From Anadara kagoshimensis (taxonomy: Eukaryota; Mollusca; Bivalvia; Arcoida; Arcidae): a stretch of DNA of 64,000 nucleotides. Position 1 is the first letter of the stretch. Each line of letters opens with the position of its first letter. Made by a program: the position numbers and the translations under genes. The stretch spans positions 39,487,343 through 39,551,342 of the forward strand of contig CM037867.1 in the NCBI GenBank assembly GCA_021292105.1, given 5' to 3'. Shown here one piece after another: positions 22,200-32,734 of the stretch. The notes beneath the pieces were generated by a model. It worked only from the letters and a program-made list of their open reading frames with translations. It was not told where the DNA came from and did no database searches.

Positions 22200-22462
22200 C
22201 TTACTCATTTGTTTAACATTATCATCAAAAAGTGGAATAAAAACTCAACTTTACTATGTCACTTTTCCTTCTCATTTGTTAAACATTACAATCAAACCTG
22301 AATAAAAACTCCACGTAACAATGTCCCTTTCCCTTTTCATTTGTTAAACATTACCATCAAAAACCTGAATAAAAACTCCACCTAACAATGTCGCTTTCCT
22401 ACTCATTTGTTTAACATTATTATCAAAAAGCGGAATAAAAACTCAAATTTACTATGTCCCCT
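22200..22462. repeat. Tandem repeat, ~68-bp unit, four copies
   Basis: TCATTTGTTTAACATTATCA / GAATAAAAACTC / ACTATGTC blocks recur four times with alternating variants (units 1 and 4 alike, 2 and 3 alike). Confidence 0.9.
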
Positions 22463-22464
22463 GT

Positions 22465-23066
22465 ACAAGGTGAACAAGATAATACAGCGGTTTTACATGT
22501 ACAAACTTTTGTAACATTTGTCATCCGAACATGCCAGTGTTTTTTTTTGTTTTTTTTGTCGAGTTTGGTTGTTTCTTTTTCCTTGTGTCTTTAGATATGG
22601 TCTGTTTATAAACATATAACCTCACGCAACTCCAATTAATATCTGTCTTCTTCCATCTCACACATTAAATTTAATAAACCGAAACAAAGTTGTTCCGCTG
22701 CCCTAAATTGTAACAGTGTATAATTTTAATGTATGAATAAAACACACTTGTAACACACTGAACTAAATCGTGAAGTTTTGCATACATGCCCTCAAGTTAA
22801 ATGACTTTCTTGGAAAGGGAAAAAAACCTTAATTACAATTTTTTTTTAAATCAAATTTTTTCATTCATTTTGTGACTTGTTTTTGCATTATAAACTAAAG
22901 ACAATGAACATTCCCAAAATGTGAAGGAATCTGTCACTCACTCCTTATTGTTATGCATAATTTTTTTCAGCCTTTTTGTTATTTTCATTATTAATGTTTT
23001 GCTGTATTTACAAAAAACTGTTACTACCGGTATTAGCATTTGATTACAACAATAGTTTCCCTTTTT

Positions 23067-23068
<2 letters not shown>
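22465..23068. other. No recognised feature
   Basis: AT-rich DNA with T runs; no supported gene or repeat. Confidence 0.45.

Positions 23069-23070
<2 letters not shown>

Positions 23071-23107
<37 letters not shown>
23071..23107. repeat. (GT)n microsatellite
   Basis: About 18 perfect GT units; a second GT run lies at 23356-23386. Confidence 0.95.
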
Positions 23108-23110
<3 letters not shown>

Positions 23111-23126
23111 AATTTTACAATTAAAT

Positions 23127-23192
23127 CTGGCTCCAGTTTCACAATCATTTCTGAACAAGGATTTTCCTTCACTTAATTTTTGGCAAATTTGA
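23127..23192 (+). mobile_element. Fold-E terminal fragment
   Basis: CTGGCTCCAGTTTCACAATC then ATTTTCCTTCACTTAATTTT, the left end of the Fold-E family seen at 62012-62284. The opposite arm is not present nearby. Confidence 0.65.
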
Positions 23193-23454
23193 AATCTGAA
23201 TTTTGTTAGTTTTCAAGATATTAATAAATTCAAAGTGCAATTTTAAGAATTTCTTAAAACTTATTACATACATATTTTTATATTGTTGAAACCTTTTATT
23301 TGTTATGAAATAAATGATAAAATGGGACCATCTCTCATGTATTTTACACAAAATTGTGTGTGTGTGTGTGTGTGTGTTTGTGTGTGTTCAGTTAGGTTCA
23401 ATGTGTGACTGTGTGTATGAGTGCCTTTTAAGCAAAGTTTTACAAGTGAATCTC

Positions 23455-23725
23455 TTCAGTGATTTTGTTTCAATTTTTAAAAACTACCTTCTGCCTTCTT
23501 AATTGGGAAAATTTGAAGTTCTGAAATACATCAAACTAAATAATGACATGCTTGCAATAGCTTAGGATCCTAATTGAAAAGATGTTATATTGTGACAATA
23601 TCTTACAATGTGTGGGTAAGGACAACTAGATTTAATTTGCTAGTATATCACTGTTGTTTCTGGGAATTTTAGTGGTCAAATTGGGAAAATTTAGTGATTT
23701 TCCCCAGGGGAAACTATACCCTTAT
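23455..23725. repeat. Dispersed repeat also at 43928-44130
   Basis: Shares in order ACTACCTTCTGCCTTCTTAA (compare ACAACCTTCTACCTTTTGG), GGGAAAATTTG, a CTGTTGT block, TTTTAGTGGTCAAATTGG (compare TTTCAGGGGTCATATTGG) and a (C/T)TTTTGGGGAAAAT-like end. Class unknown. Confidence 0.5.
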
Positions 23726-23726
23726 T

Positions 23727-24312
23727 CAGTAGTAATTTTAATTGCTGTTTTCAAGTATTTTACAGAGCACACTTAATAAATATGTAGATATACACACATA
23801 TATATATGTATATATGTATCATTTATTAAATCTTTTTCATTCATGTTACCTGTTTCTTGGTGAAGTATATACATCCAGTCATCTGTTTTAAGTTTATACA
23901 CATAATGTCCCATATATCACATATACACACAGAGAGTTTATAAATCACTTCTAACACATTATAACATTATTATTTAACTTAAAAAAAAACAAAATAATCC
24001 TTTTCTATAAACTTTTTTCCAAAAAACGAACGTCTTCAAAAAACTAAAAAAAAACTTCCACTAGTTGTTCATCCACTGGTACTCCTGTATGGTATTAAAC
24101 CACATTTTCCGCACTACCAAATAACACGAAACACCATATTCCATGCGAGTCAACCCTTATAAATTGGGGTCAAAAACTGCTCCGCCTCCTGACGACCCTG
24201 CTAATTAAATAGGCATTCCTTCAAATGTACAGTACACGCTACTTCTACCCCACTTCAGTAATCAGGTGTTAAAGCCAATACACAACACTAACGAGATTTA
24301 CCTGCAACTTCT
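23727..24312. other. No recognised feature
   Basis: AT-rich with short TATA runs (23805-23818). The right part, 24050-24312, has more CpG and no repeat match. Confidence 0.4.
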
Positions 24313-24315
24313 TAC

Positions 24316-24350
24316 CTGTAGATCAGTAGCCAGTTACTCTGTCCATGTTA
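24316..24350 (-). other. Possible end of a non-coding exon (splice donor)
   Basis: On the - strand GATCTACAG|GTAAGAAG is a consensus donor (exon base 24316), with a second donor-like GCAG|GTAAAT 14 nt further. The upstream text, including ATGGACAGAGTAACTGG, has an early stop, so an untranslated exon is the only fitting role. It could supply the 5' end for the exon at 17492-17660, which begins with an acceptor. Pure inference. Confidence 0.2.
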
Positions 24351-24394
24351 AGATTTTCACTGTACCTGGATATATATATACATAGGTGTTACCG

Positions 24395-24396
<2 letters not shown>

Positions 24397-24452
<56 letters not shown>
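24397..24452. repeat. (TA)n microsatellite
   Basis: About 28 perfect TA units. Confidence 0.95.
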
Positions 24453-24454
<2 letters not shown>

Positions 24455-24740
24455 TTGTCTTGAATGTGTATTTACTCTTTTAATATATGCAGCGGTCTAT
24501 AAAGCTCTCCTAAATCAGAAAATGACCCTTTTCTTACTCTCTGTTCTCTCCATGAATAAAATTTCAGCAGATTGAAATCGGAGCCCAGGTGTCCATATTT
24601 TAAACACTTTCAATGTATTAAAAAAGATAAGCTTTAAATTTTGATAAATGTAGGTCAATTGATATTAAATAAATTCTTTCAATAACTACACACAGGGTGT
24701 GTATATATTCTGTGAGAAATTAAAAATTACAGTAGTGAGA

Positions 24741-24746
<6 letters not shown>

Positions 24747-24782
<36 letters not shown>
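24747..24782. repeat. (GA)n microsatellite
   Basis: About 18 perfect AG/GA units. Confidence 0.95.
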
Positions 24783-24785
<3 letters not shown>

Positions 24786-24984
24786 AGTTCGGCCAGTGAG
24801 GCCCCAAATAAATTATTTCAATAACTTCATATATGGTGTGTATATGTTTCATGAGAATTCTCAAAGAAAGAGAGAGGTTCATTTTTATACACTGTTCTTT
24901 ATTTTTATTTGTTACAAAAAGCCACCAGTTTATAAACCGATGGTGGGCGGATTGGGGAGTGGTGTGTGAAATTGGTATGGTCAC

Positions 24985-25310
24985 ACTTATAGCATGGTAA
25001 GGTGGTCATTTCTGGGATAGTGGAGGAAACCAGAGTATCCTGAGGAAACCACCTATAAAAAATGAAATTAGTAGAGTGGAGTAATGATTTTTTACGCCCC
25101 AGTCAAAATTCCTTTATCTATAACGAAGCCGTCATTTCAGAGATGTTGGAGCAAACCAGAGTGCCAGAAAAAAACACTGATCCTCGGCAAGCAAACTGAG
25201 AAAACTTTTTCATACTAGGATATGTCCTGAGTGGGATTCAAATTTTAAGGACAAGAAGCACTGTTATCCTTTAGAAAGGGCTTTGGACCACTCCGCCTCC
25301 GGGCCCCTCT
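24985..25310 (-). mobile_element. SINE-2, reverse, with a partial second copy on its left
   Basis: The full part (25070-25310) reads GAGTGGAGTAATGATTTTTT, TACGCCCCAGTCAAAATTCC, AGCAAACCAGAGTGCC, TCATACTAGGATATGTCC, GTGGGATTCAAA and the head TTTGGACCACTCCGCC. The left part (24985-25058) repeats GTGGTCATTTCTGGGATAGT and GGAAACCAGAGTATCCTGAG. Confidence 0.8.
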
Positions 25311-25589
25311 ATAGAGGTGGGTACAATCTGTGGCTTTCCACTTATAGGAGACTAGAAGTTAAGAAAATATAAATTTTAATCCATACATTTAATATAATAC
25401 ACAGGAATTTAGGTGACAAAATTTATTTATCATGACCAAGCGGTTATGAATATTCATGAGCTTTTCCATTTTAATTTTGTCTTATTATGTTAATTAATTC
25501 ATTTAGACATACAGTGTGTGTCCTTCCTCATTTTTAGTTAATTCACCGTGAAAAATTAAATCTCAGTAACTTCCAGTTTTACAAGGTTG

Positions 25590-25990
25590 GTTGGATTCAG
25601 TGGTTTTGGCTAAAATGGTGTTTTAGGTTCCATTCCGGATCAATTCACTTATGTCTAGGCAGTTAATTTTGAAATAGCGTTAGAAACCAGAGTGCCTGAG
25701 GAAAACAACTGACCATAAATTAACTAGTTAAAAAAAAAGTTAAAGTCTGTCCCGAGCCATTAGGCCCATCAGGCCGGAGCTTATCCCAGTTTCGGTGGCG
25801 TTAAGCGACTGAGAGTACAAGACTCTCCCCTGAATGGGATGCCGGTCCATCGCAGGGTTAACCCCCAGCATTTTGCTGGTACTCATTTATTTTTCAGCTG
25901 AGTGAACTGGAACTAGTTAAGCCACAGGCTTTCTCACACTAGAATCTGTCCAAGATTGAAACTTGGGTTTTATCCTACCTACATGTACCG
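25590..25990 (-). mobile_element. SINE-2, reverse, split by another SINE
   Basis: ATTCACTTATGTCTAGGCAG, AACCAGAGTGCCTGAGG and CTGACCATAAATTAACTAG lie left of the insert; TTTCTCACACTAGAATCTGT and GATTGAAACTTGGGTTTTAT lie right of it. The order is that of SINE-2 in reverse. Confidence 0.75.
25731..25910 (-). mobile_element. Nested SINE-like element with 9-bp target duplication
   Basis: Flanked by AACTAGTTA at 25722-25730 and 25911-25919. Read on the - strand it contains GCTGGGGGTTAACCCTGCGA, TGGACCGGCATCCCATTCAG, GAGTCTTGTACTCTCAGTCG, CTTAACGCCACCGAAACTGG and CTGATGGGCC, ending GACAGACTTTAAC plus a T run. It is GC-richer than its host. The short length, clean duplication and simple tail suggest a retroposed SINE, probably 5' truncated. 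Confidence 0.75.
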
Positions 25991-25991
25991 G

Positions 25992-26118
25992 TAGGTTTCC
26001 ACATATTCAACATTATTAGTGGCAAAATTTCCAAACTTTGTTAAAATATAGGCCTTTTACAGTACTAGTATTTTTTCACAAATTTGCTAACATTTTGAAA
26101 CCTTTTCTCAGAAATAAG
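25992..26118 (-). mobile_element. MITE-A copy, reverse, 3' eroded
   Basis: Starts TAGGTTTCCACATATTC, then ATTAGTGGCAAAATTTCCAA, AAATATAGGCCTTTTA and CACAAATTTGCTAA. The right end is degraded after AGAAATAAGTAG. Confidence 0.7.
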
Positions 26119-26239
26119 TAGATAAGCACATTTTGTCAAATTAGCTTGGAAGGGGAATTGGAGGGGGTGGGGTAGAAGAGGTTTAGACACGCTCATTATA
26201 GCTAATTTTCTATGGTTAAATTAAATTCAAAGTAGGGCC

Positions 26240-26365
26240 ATTGATCCGTAGTTTTGCCCAATGACCTCATTATTAAGGCCTAAGTGGGTCATATTATACA
26301 TTGCATGAATGCAAATTGTGGTTTTTTTTTTGTTTTTTTTTAAAATGGCCCCTCCTGAAAAGTGT
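26240..26365. repeat. Dispersed repeat, second copy of 490-620
   Basis: Blocks CATTATTAAG, GGGTCATATTATACATTGCA, TGAATGCAAA and AAAATGGCCCCTCCTGAAAA match 490-620 in order. Confidence 0.55.
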
Positions 26366-26674
26366 GTAAGGTGTATGGACATATAGATTTTCATAGAAAC
26401 TCTCTGCTGTTTTGATTAATCTCAACAGAGTATAAGGTTCTTTGTATAGCAGATTAAGATAATGATGGACACAGAACTGACCAAGGACCACACAGTCATG
26501 GGAGAGTCATGCTACAATGAAATTACCAATCCTTAGAGCTAATTAAAATACCAAGGTACCAGTACAGCTAAGGATCAAATTTAATACTGTTCTTCATGTG
26601 GAGACTGTTCCCCATTTAACTACATGCACATTCCAAAATGTAGGATTCCCATGGACAAAAAAAATTAGGAAGGA

Positions 26675-26770
26675 ATTCATTTGTACCACCCACTCAAACT
26701 TCATTTTTGGAAATTTTGTGAAAAATAATTTTTCAAAATTTTTATGTTTGAAATCTGTATTTGAGATGTG
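26675..26770. mobile_element. Probable MITE-G remnant
   Basis: CATTTGTACCACCCACTC, TTTTGTGAAAAATAATTTTT and a trailing GTTTGAAATCTG resemble the left half of MITE-G at 50439-50602. Ends not resolved. Confidence 0.35.
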
Positions 26771-26814
26771 TAAGGACCAAAATATTTGTGGATCTTTTTC
26801 TGGAAAATATAAGC

Positions 26815-27165
26815 TGATTGATTGAATGGTGTTTTATATCCAAGTCAAGAAAATTAACTTTAATCAAGATGTCACCAGCTGTATGAAAAAAAGGCAGAAT
26901 GTTTTACCTTTGCAGTGCTCTCAGGGCAATGTACAGGGAGGATTCTTTAACACGACATACCCTGCTGTGGCACAGGGCATAAGCTTTTAAGGTCTCTTCT
27001 TAAGGACTCTGTGGCTTTCATTTTTAATTCCAGAGTCCCTGGTAAATGAACATTCACAACCTATTTTTAAATTTCGGTAAGACCTGGCTCAGGTTTAAAC
27101 CCATGACCTCCCACATTCATACATGTACTCTACCAACTAAGCAACTGTAATGGTTAAGGAACAAT
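26815..27165 (-). mobile_element. SINE-1, reverse, near full length
   Basis: Starts TTGATTGAATGGTGTTTTAT, includes ATGTCACCAGCTGTATG, TACCTTTGCAGTGCTCTCAG, AAGGACTCTGTGGCTTTCAT, and ends in the head AGGTTTAAACCCATGACCTC / CTACCAACTAAGCAAC. Matches the reversed 36009-36312 copy. Confidence 0.85.
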
Positions 27166-27166
27166 G

Positions 27167-27668
27167 AAACCAGGGCTTGGAAAGGATGCTGGAAACTGTC
27201 ATTACTTAACCAACTCGCCCCTCTATATAATCAAAGTACTGAAGGTACTGAAGCATCAGCTAAACTGAGCAATTTGATAAAAAAAAATGTGCACTTGAAA
27301 CTGAGATTTGTCTAATGAATCAGTAACAAATGAAAATCATGCAAATAATAGATACTGTGATCGGGAAGCTTCTAACAACAAGTCTGCTTTTCATGCAAGT
27401 TGTTGGGTTCTAACGTATAAATATGTTACAATGGTCAAAATGGACATGACACGCAATGTTTATCAATTGAGTAAACTAAGTAATTCGCATAAATATAAAT
27501 TTTCAATTTTTCAAAAACCAAGAGAGGCTACTAAAGACCCGACCCCAAATCTGAGTGAAATATCTCAAGCATAACAGAAAAAAGTCCAGAGAAACCATCA
27601 TTTTGATAAAATTCACAAAGTAAAAGGGGCATAACTCCACTAAAACGCAGTTGACTGGAAGAAAACCC
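27167..27668. other. No recognised feature
   Basis: Unassigned. The open frame at 27308-27574 (88 codons) has no splice or domain support. Confidence 0.4.
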
Positions 27669-27683
27669 AAACTGGATCTATAA

Positions 27684-28130
27684 TCACCACCATCATCATC
27701 ATTATCACTCCTCATATCACATTTTGATCATCAACATAAAGATATCATCATCATCATCGTCGTCATTAGCAGCAGCAGTAGAACCCATGCCATGACAATC
27801 ACCACCACCATTATATTAATTTTTTTCAGAAATCCTCATGTTACATCATTAATATGGTCACATCATCATCATAGCTCTTCGTGTCACATAATCATCATCA
27901 TTATCAGCAGCAGCAGTACTGAATGTCATCATCATGTCACATCATCAGCATGAACACATTGGCTTTGTTATCATCATCATCATCATCGTGAATCATAATT
28001 ATCATCGACAGCAGCAGAACTGAATGTCATCACCACCACCATCATCATCATCACCACCATCTTCATCATCATCATCATCATCATCATACTATGGGCAGTG
28101 CTCGGCAGTACTGAATTTCATCATTGCCAC

Positions 28131-28193
<63 letters not shown>

Positions 28194-28700
28194 ACTATGG
28201 GCAGTGCTCAGCAGTACTGAATGTCATCATTGCCACCATCATCATCATCGGTAGCAACAGAACTCATGTCACCATCATAATCATCATCATAGTTCGTCAA
28301 GTCACATCGTCATCATCACCATCATCACTCATAGCAGCAGAGCTTATTTTTATCACCACCATCACTATCATCTTTTTCATCACGATAATCATTATCATCA
28401 TCGGCATCAACAGAACTCATGTCATCACCATGATCAACATCATTATCATATCTCCTCGTGTCACATCATCATCATGGTGACATCATCATCATTATCATCA
28501 TCATTATCATCATCATTATCATCATCATTATATCTCCTCATGTCATATCATCATCATCATGGTGACATCATCATCATCATCATCGGCAGCAGCAGAACTG
28601 AATGTCATCATCATCATTATTATTGTCATCATCTTCACCAGATCATCATGCCACATCATCATCGCCATAGTGTCATCATCACAAAAAAAAACTTTCACCA
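27684..28700. repeat. TCA/ATC-rich minisatellite region
   Basis: Long (ATC)n runs, the longest at 28133-28190, alternate with GCAGCAGCAGAACTGAATGT-type spacers. The spacer TACTATGGGCAGTGCTC(A/G)GC plus AGTACTGAAT occurs twice (28087, 28193). The open frames coding for poly-Ser, poly-Ile, poly-His or Met-Asp tracts are by-products of the triplet repeat. Confidence 0.95.
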
Positions 28701-28734
28701 TTACCAGCTTTTTCCCTTGACTTGCAACTGACAG

Positions 28735-29097
28735 ATTAACCATTGTTGAAGTCATTAATTTTATTCATCGAATTCACAATTAATTTGAAAAAAATAAAAA
28801 ATAAAACCTTTGTTTTAGAAATAATTTAAATGTATTTAAAATTATTGTTGAATATATATAAATTGTCCAAGTGAGCTTCAAAAGCCTGAATTGCTATAAA
28901 CCTTCTTACACAATAAGCTAATAATCTGTACCTCCCAATTTCAGAAGTTGTCCAGGCAACTGTCTCTTTCAAAAAAGTTCGTTGACAAGAATTGAGTACA
29001 AAAGGGGGAAATATTTCTGAATAGGATTAATTGAAAATTAATTGATTATTATTTAGACAACTAAAATGTTACAATAAAATTACTTTGAATTTAAGAG
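28735..29097. other. No recognised feature
   Basis: AT-rich spacer between two tandem arrays. No gene seen. Confidence 0.45.
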
Positions 29098-29098
29098 A

Positions 29099-29658
29099 AA
29101 CTGTAAGAGGAGTTGAGTTCACAAAGTAGGTACCCCCATTCTAATACTTGCTAAAAAGTGACTAAGTTTCAAAGTCTTGAAAAATGGGGAAAAAATCTTG
29201 AAATATTTCCATAAAGTCAGGTGCACATCTTCAATATATATATAAACATTCTGTGAAGTTTCAAGGCTTTTGGTTGAAAACTGTAAGAGAAGTTGAGTTC
29301 ACAAAGTAGGTACCCCCATCCAAATACTTGCTAAAAAGTGACTAAGTTTTAAAGTCTGGAAAAATGGGGAAAAAAATCTTGAAATATTTCCATAAAGTCA
29401 GGTCACAACTTCAATATATATATTAACATTCTGTGAAGTTTCAAGGTTTTTGGTTGAAATCTGTAAGAGGAGTTGAGTTCACAAAATAGGTACCCCCATT
29501 CAAATGCTTGCTAAAGAGTGACTAAGTTTCAAAGTCTTGAAAAATGGGGAAACAATCTTGAAATATTTCCATAAAGTCAGGTGCACATCCTCAATATATA
29601 TAGAAACATTCTGTGAAGTTTCAAGGTTTTTGGTTGAAAACTGTAAGAGGGGTTGAGT
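29099..29658. repeat. Tandem array, exactly 180-bp spacing, three units
   Basis: AGTTGAGTTCACAAA recurs at 29111, 29291 and 29471, and a diverged GGTTGAGTTAAAG follows at 29651. Units include GGTACCCCCAT, CTAAAAAGTGACTAAGTTT, TTCCATAAAGTCAGGT and TGTGAAGTTTCAAGG. Copies are ~90-95% identical with compensating indels. Confidence 0.95.
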
Positions 29659-29659
29659 T

Positions 29660-30740
29660 AAAGATTGGTACCATATTTTCCCCGCCCTTAGTTTCTGTTC
29701 TACTTCACCAACGGTGCTCTAGAAATCGGAAGAACTTAAGAAAGCACAATACTTGTTTTGTTTCAGTTTTCCTCCATGTCCAGTGGCCACATTTTATGTG
29801 AAATAAAGTAATATGGCTTCATTAAAGGAAATTAAAGGATGTAAAAACCATGGATTAAACTAATGACAACAACTTTAATCGGATATCCACTGTAAAACGA
29901 TCTAATAAGGACTTGTAACAATGTAAATAAATTTTATCTGAAAATTTTAAAACATCGTTTTTTTCAGTTTTGTTAAGATTTTGATTTCAAGTTGTTCCTT
30001 CTTGCGATTTATTTTGTTGTTTCAAAATAAACAACTGGAAAGGGTATTTCAATGAACATTGATGATGAAATTGTCTGTCTTCGGAGACATATGGTGAGAA
30101 GTGGAGTGTGTGCGGAAGATCGGAAGTGCTGGTATGTAGCAGAGATTCGAGAATAAAGCATGTCGTTTTTATATTAAACTGATAACTGAAAAGGACAGGG
30201 TGTCACGATCATTTTAAAAGGGACAAGGGTGTACTGGACTAAAAAGGTCAGTCACTACGCTATGTGAATACATTTAAGCAGGGGCATCGGGTGCCAAATG
30301 CCATGCCACCAAACACATGGCTAATTTGCATACGAACTACGGTATCGATATCCTACACAACTTCACGAGTCACAAACGATTTATCAACATAGCCAATAAC
30401 TTGTAAATAAACTTCTTCTTTCAGTTTCGTATCACATTTTTGGGAATAATCTTTGATTTCTACTTTTTTGTTATGCATAATTTCGCTACCGGCAAACTGA
30501 CAGGAATGAATTTTAATACCCAATGAAAGCGGGAAAATCCTCGTGACGTTATGATGAATATTAATGAACCAGGTCGGGATATCCCAAACACGAAATATTA
30601 TTGACAATCAATTTTAAAAAAATATATATAATTTATCATCAAATGTGATCCATGTTTGGAGTTATTTAACTTAAAAACTGTTTAATGAGCATACTTTGTG
30701 TTTAGTTATCTATGTCACTTTGCGTAAATTAAAAAAATCC
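29660..30740. other. Unassigned, small open frames only
   Basis: A short + frame of 34 codons (30053-30157) contains a donor-like CATATG|GTGAGA, and a - frame of 84 codons lies at 30353-30607. Neither has a recognisable domain or paired splice sites. No repeat family match. Confidence 0.35.
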
Positions 30741-30744
30741 AATA

Positions 30745-30900
30745 TGGCGGCGACTGTAAAACAACCACATGTACAGCACTGTAGGTCAAAAAGAAGAACG
30801 TCGGCGCGAACTGACAAGATCGTCATTTTTGTTGGGCTTTCCGAGGGGCATATACTTCATGGATTTTAATGGTTTTTATACAAAAGTATATATCCAGCAA
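30745..30900 (+). promoter_or_regulatory. CpG-bearing patch with ATGGCGGCG start-like motif
   Basis: CCAATATGGCGGCGACTG at 30741-30758 is a good start context and a YY1-like motif. A 42-codon frame follows (MAATVKQPHVQHCRSKRR...), within AACGTCGGCGCGAACTGAC, the most CpG-dense stretch nearby. It could be a promoter with a short first exon, but no donor was convincingly identified. Confidence 0.25.
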
Positions 30901-31156
30901 AAACAATTACGGACTAATACGCGTATAAATACATTTCAGATCGGCACATGTGTACATGATGAAAACATTGTTTTCGTAACTTTCCGGGAGACCCAATCAC
31001 TCAGATAGAGTTTATACATACCTGGGATACCGTATATGGAAATTCCCGTAATTTCAGTCGAAACGAAGGATTTGATTGGCTGTCAAGGTGAAATGAGAGC
31101 GGCGCTAAATACGAAAAAATCCAACGATCGCTATAAAGCATTCAGCATGGCTGATG

Positions 31157-31781
31157 CAGGGCTCAAAGTTGCGACTAAATTAGGCGCCATGGCGACCAAT
31201 TTTTTCCATTGGCGACCAATTTTTACTCATAAGTCGCCAAGTTGGCGACCGCTTTTTCGGGAGTTCAAAATTCTCGATCATGTCCATTTCCGTTTTTCTA
31301 TTTGTGTTTTACATATTGTCAAAGTGTTTCCGGTACTCCTCGGACTACCTCGTGAATTTCACAGGGATTCTTTCGTATATATATATACACAAAACGTCAA
31401 AAGTGTTCCGAATAGAACAATAAGCATGGCTGGGAAGCGGCAGTCTATTGATAGTTTTTTCAAGCCAAGAGGCGCTGCTCCCAAAAAGCAGGCAATCGAT
31501 CACAGCGTTGACGAGCCGGAGGAGAAGAAACAGAAGTCTCTGACTCAGCGTAAGTTCCAAGAATCATGGAAAGCCCTGTTTTCGTGGTTACTATATGACC
31601 CTGTCGGGAATATTTACAGTATACAATGTGGTTTTAGATTCTTTTAAGGATACAGTCACATTAATTTTTTTGCTGGTGCCTTAATGTCTCAATTGGCGCC
31701 TAAAAATTTCAATTGGCGCCTAATTTTTTTATATAAGGAGCCAGGCTGGCTCCTAGATTCAAAAAGTCACTTTGAGCCCTG
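31157..31781 (+). mobile_element. hAT-N2: hAT-like element with transposase start, 625 bp
   Basis: Terminal inverted repeats CAGGGCTCAAAGT / ACTTTGAGCCCTG, flanked by TGATG at 31152-31156 and 31782-31786, a 5-bp duplication. Subterminal GGCGAC/GGCGCC words occur at both ends (GGCGACCAATTTTT near 31199, CAATTGGCGCCTAA twice near 31690). It encodes the N-terminal part of a hAT-type transposase (31426-31647) but lacks the catalytic region, so it is an internally deleted, non-autonomous derivative. Confidence 0.85.
31426..31647 (+). pseudogene. N-terminal fragment of a hAT-family transposase
   Basis: Seventy-three codons from an ATG in good context (AGCATGG) inside hAT-N2. The frame is open upstream to 31036, but that part crosses the element's left end and is not expected to belong. 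Residues 41-68 (start QRKFQESWKALFSWLLYDP, then a Cys at 68) fit the beginning of the TTF-type zinc finger of hAT transposases: aromatic, Trp48, Trp54, Tyr57-Asp58 spacing. Residues 5-12, RQSIDSFF, resemble a PCNA-binding PIP box with Arg for the first Gln. A basic stretch (KPRGAAPKK) and an acidic one follow. The dimerisation/catalytic RNase H-like domain is absent. Family assignment is from pattern memory, not a search. Confidence 0.6.
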
Positions 31782-31789
31782 TGATGCTT

Positions 31790-32270
31790 TAAAAACTAAT
31801 ATTTCTCTCCTATAAAAATAACTGAACATTTTCCATACACATTGTAATATTTTTAGCAAAGGAAATAGGGGCCTAGAAAAGAAGCTGAATGCTGACACCA
31901 CTCAACCACCTCACCCCCTCAATATAAAACATTAATTTTTCACTCATATAAAAAACTGAAAATTTTTGTACAAGTAATATTTTCAGCAAAGGAAACAATC
32001 TCAGGTCACACCCTGTAATTAGTTCAAAACAGGGTGTAAAGAAAAAATACAACCAAGACACCACTTAAATATATAAATAATCAACATTATAATGATTATA
32101 CTATAAATATGTTCATACATTTCTATCCTCTGAAAAATATTTAAAATCTATGTTTAAATATATAAAAAATCAGTAAAAACTTGTAATAATACTAAATTTA
32201 CTTTTTCACCTCCCCATGGCTAAGTTACCTAAAGACTAGTTAGCCTCTCAACATCTTGATTCAACAGGGT
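31790..32270. other. No recognised feature
   Basis: AT-rich. TTTTCAGCAAAGGAAA-like text at 31850 and 31981 suggests a ~120-bp imperfect duplication (ATTTTTAGCAAAGGAAATAG / ATTTTCAGCAAAGGAAACAA). Confidence 0.4.
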
Positions 32271-32274
32271 TCGT

Positions 32275-32669
32275 ACAGACATTTGGACTCCGAATTTAAG
32301 GACTTTTTTGGGTCTTTTCAGGGTCTTATTTGCAAATTTAAGGCCTAATCAGAGGGACAATTTCAACAAAAAAATATTGGTGCCAAGGGAATTAAATCAA
32401 TAAAACAATTATTTACGTGTCCATAGTAACGACACTTGAAGTGGAGGTTGAAGTTGGGCATTCGGTTGGGCCAGGTACCTTTAAATTGCCCATTTCAACG
32501 AAACTTATCAATTACTTATTTATATCAGTCTATTTGCAACCAATTATTATCGAAATACAGACACCCAACTGGCCAAATTCAAGGGTTTTTTAGGGTCAGA
32601 CTTGTTTTTAGGGTCTATTTAGGGCAAACATCAAAATTTAAGGACTTTTCCAGGCCTGTACGAACCCTG
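32275..32669. mobile_element. hAT-N4 copy 1, 395 bp
   Basis: Ends CAGGGTTCGTACAGACA and CCTGTACGAACCCTG. TTTAAGGACTTTT lies inside each end in inverted orientation across the element, with TCAGGGTCTTATTTGCAAAT and AGACTTGTTTTTAGGGTC. Same family as 44212-44543 and 51264-51693. Flanking duplication not evident here. Confidence 0.85.
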
Positions 32670-32734
32670 TTAATATCCCACTAGTGTACCTCTGAAGACT
32701 TACTTTGTATGTCGAGTAGACCAATGGAGTCAAG

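Noticed and set aside
28024-28755. Poly-Ser/Ile/His/Asp frames
   Set aside because: Triplet microsatellite translations.
31036-31425. N-terminal extension of the transposase frame
   Set aside because: It begins outside hAT-N2 and crosses the inverted end; the internal ATG at 31426 has better context.
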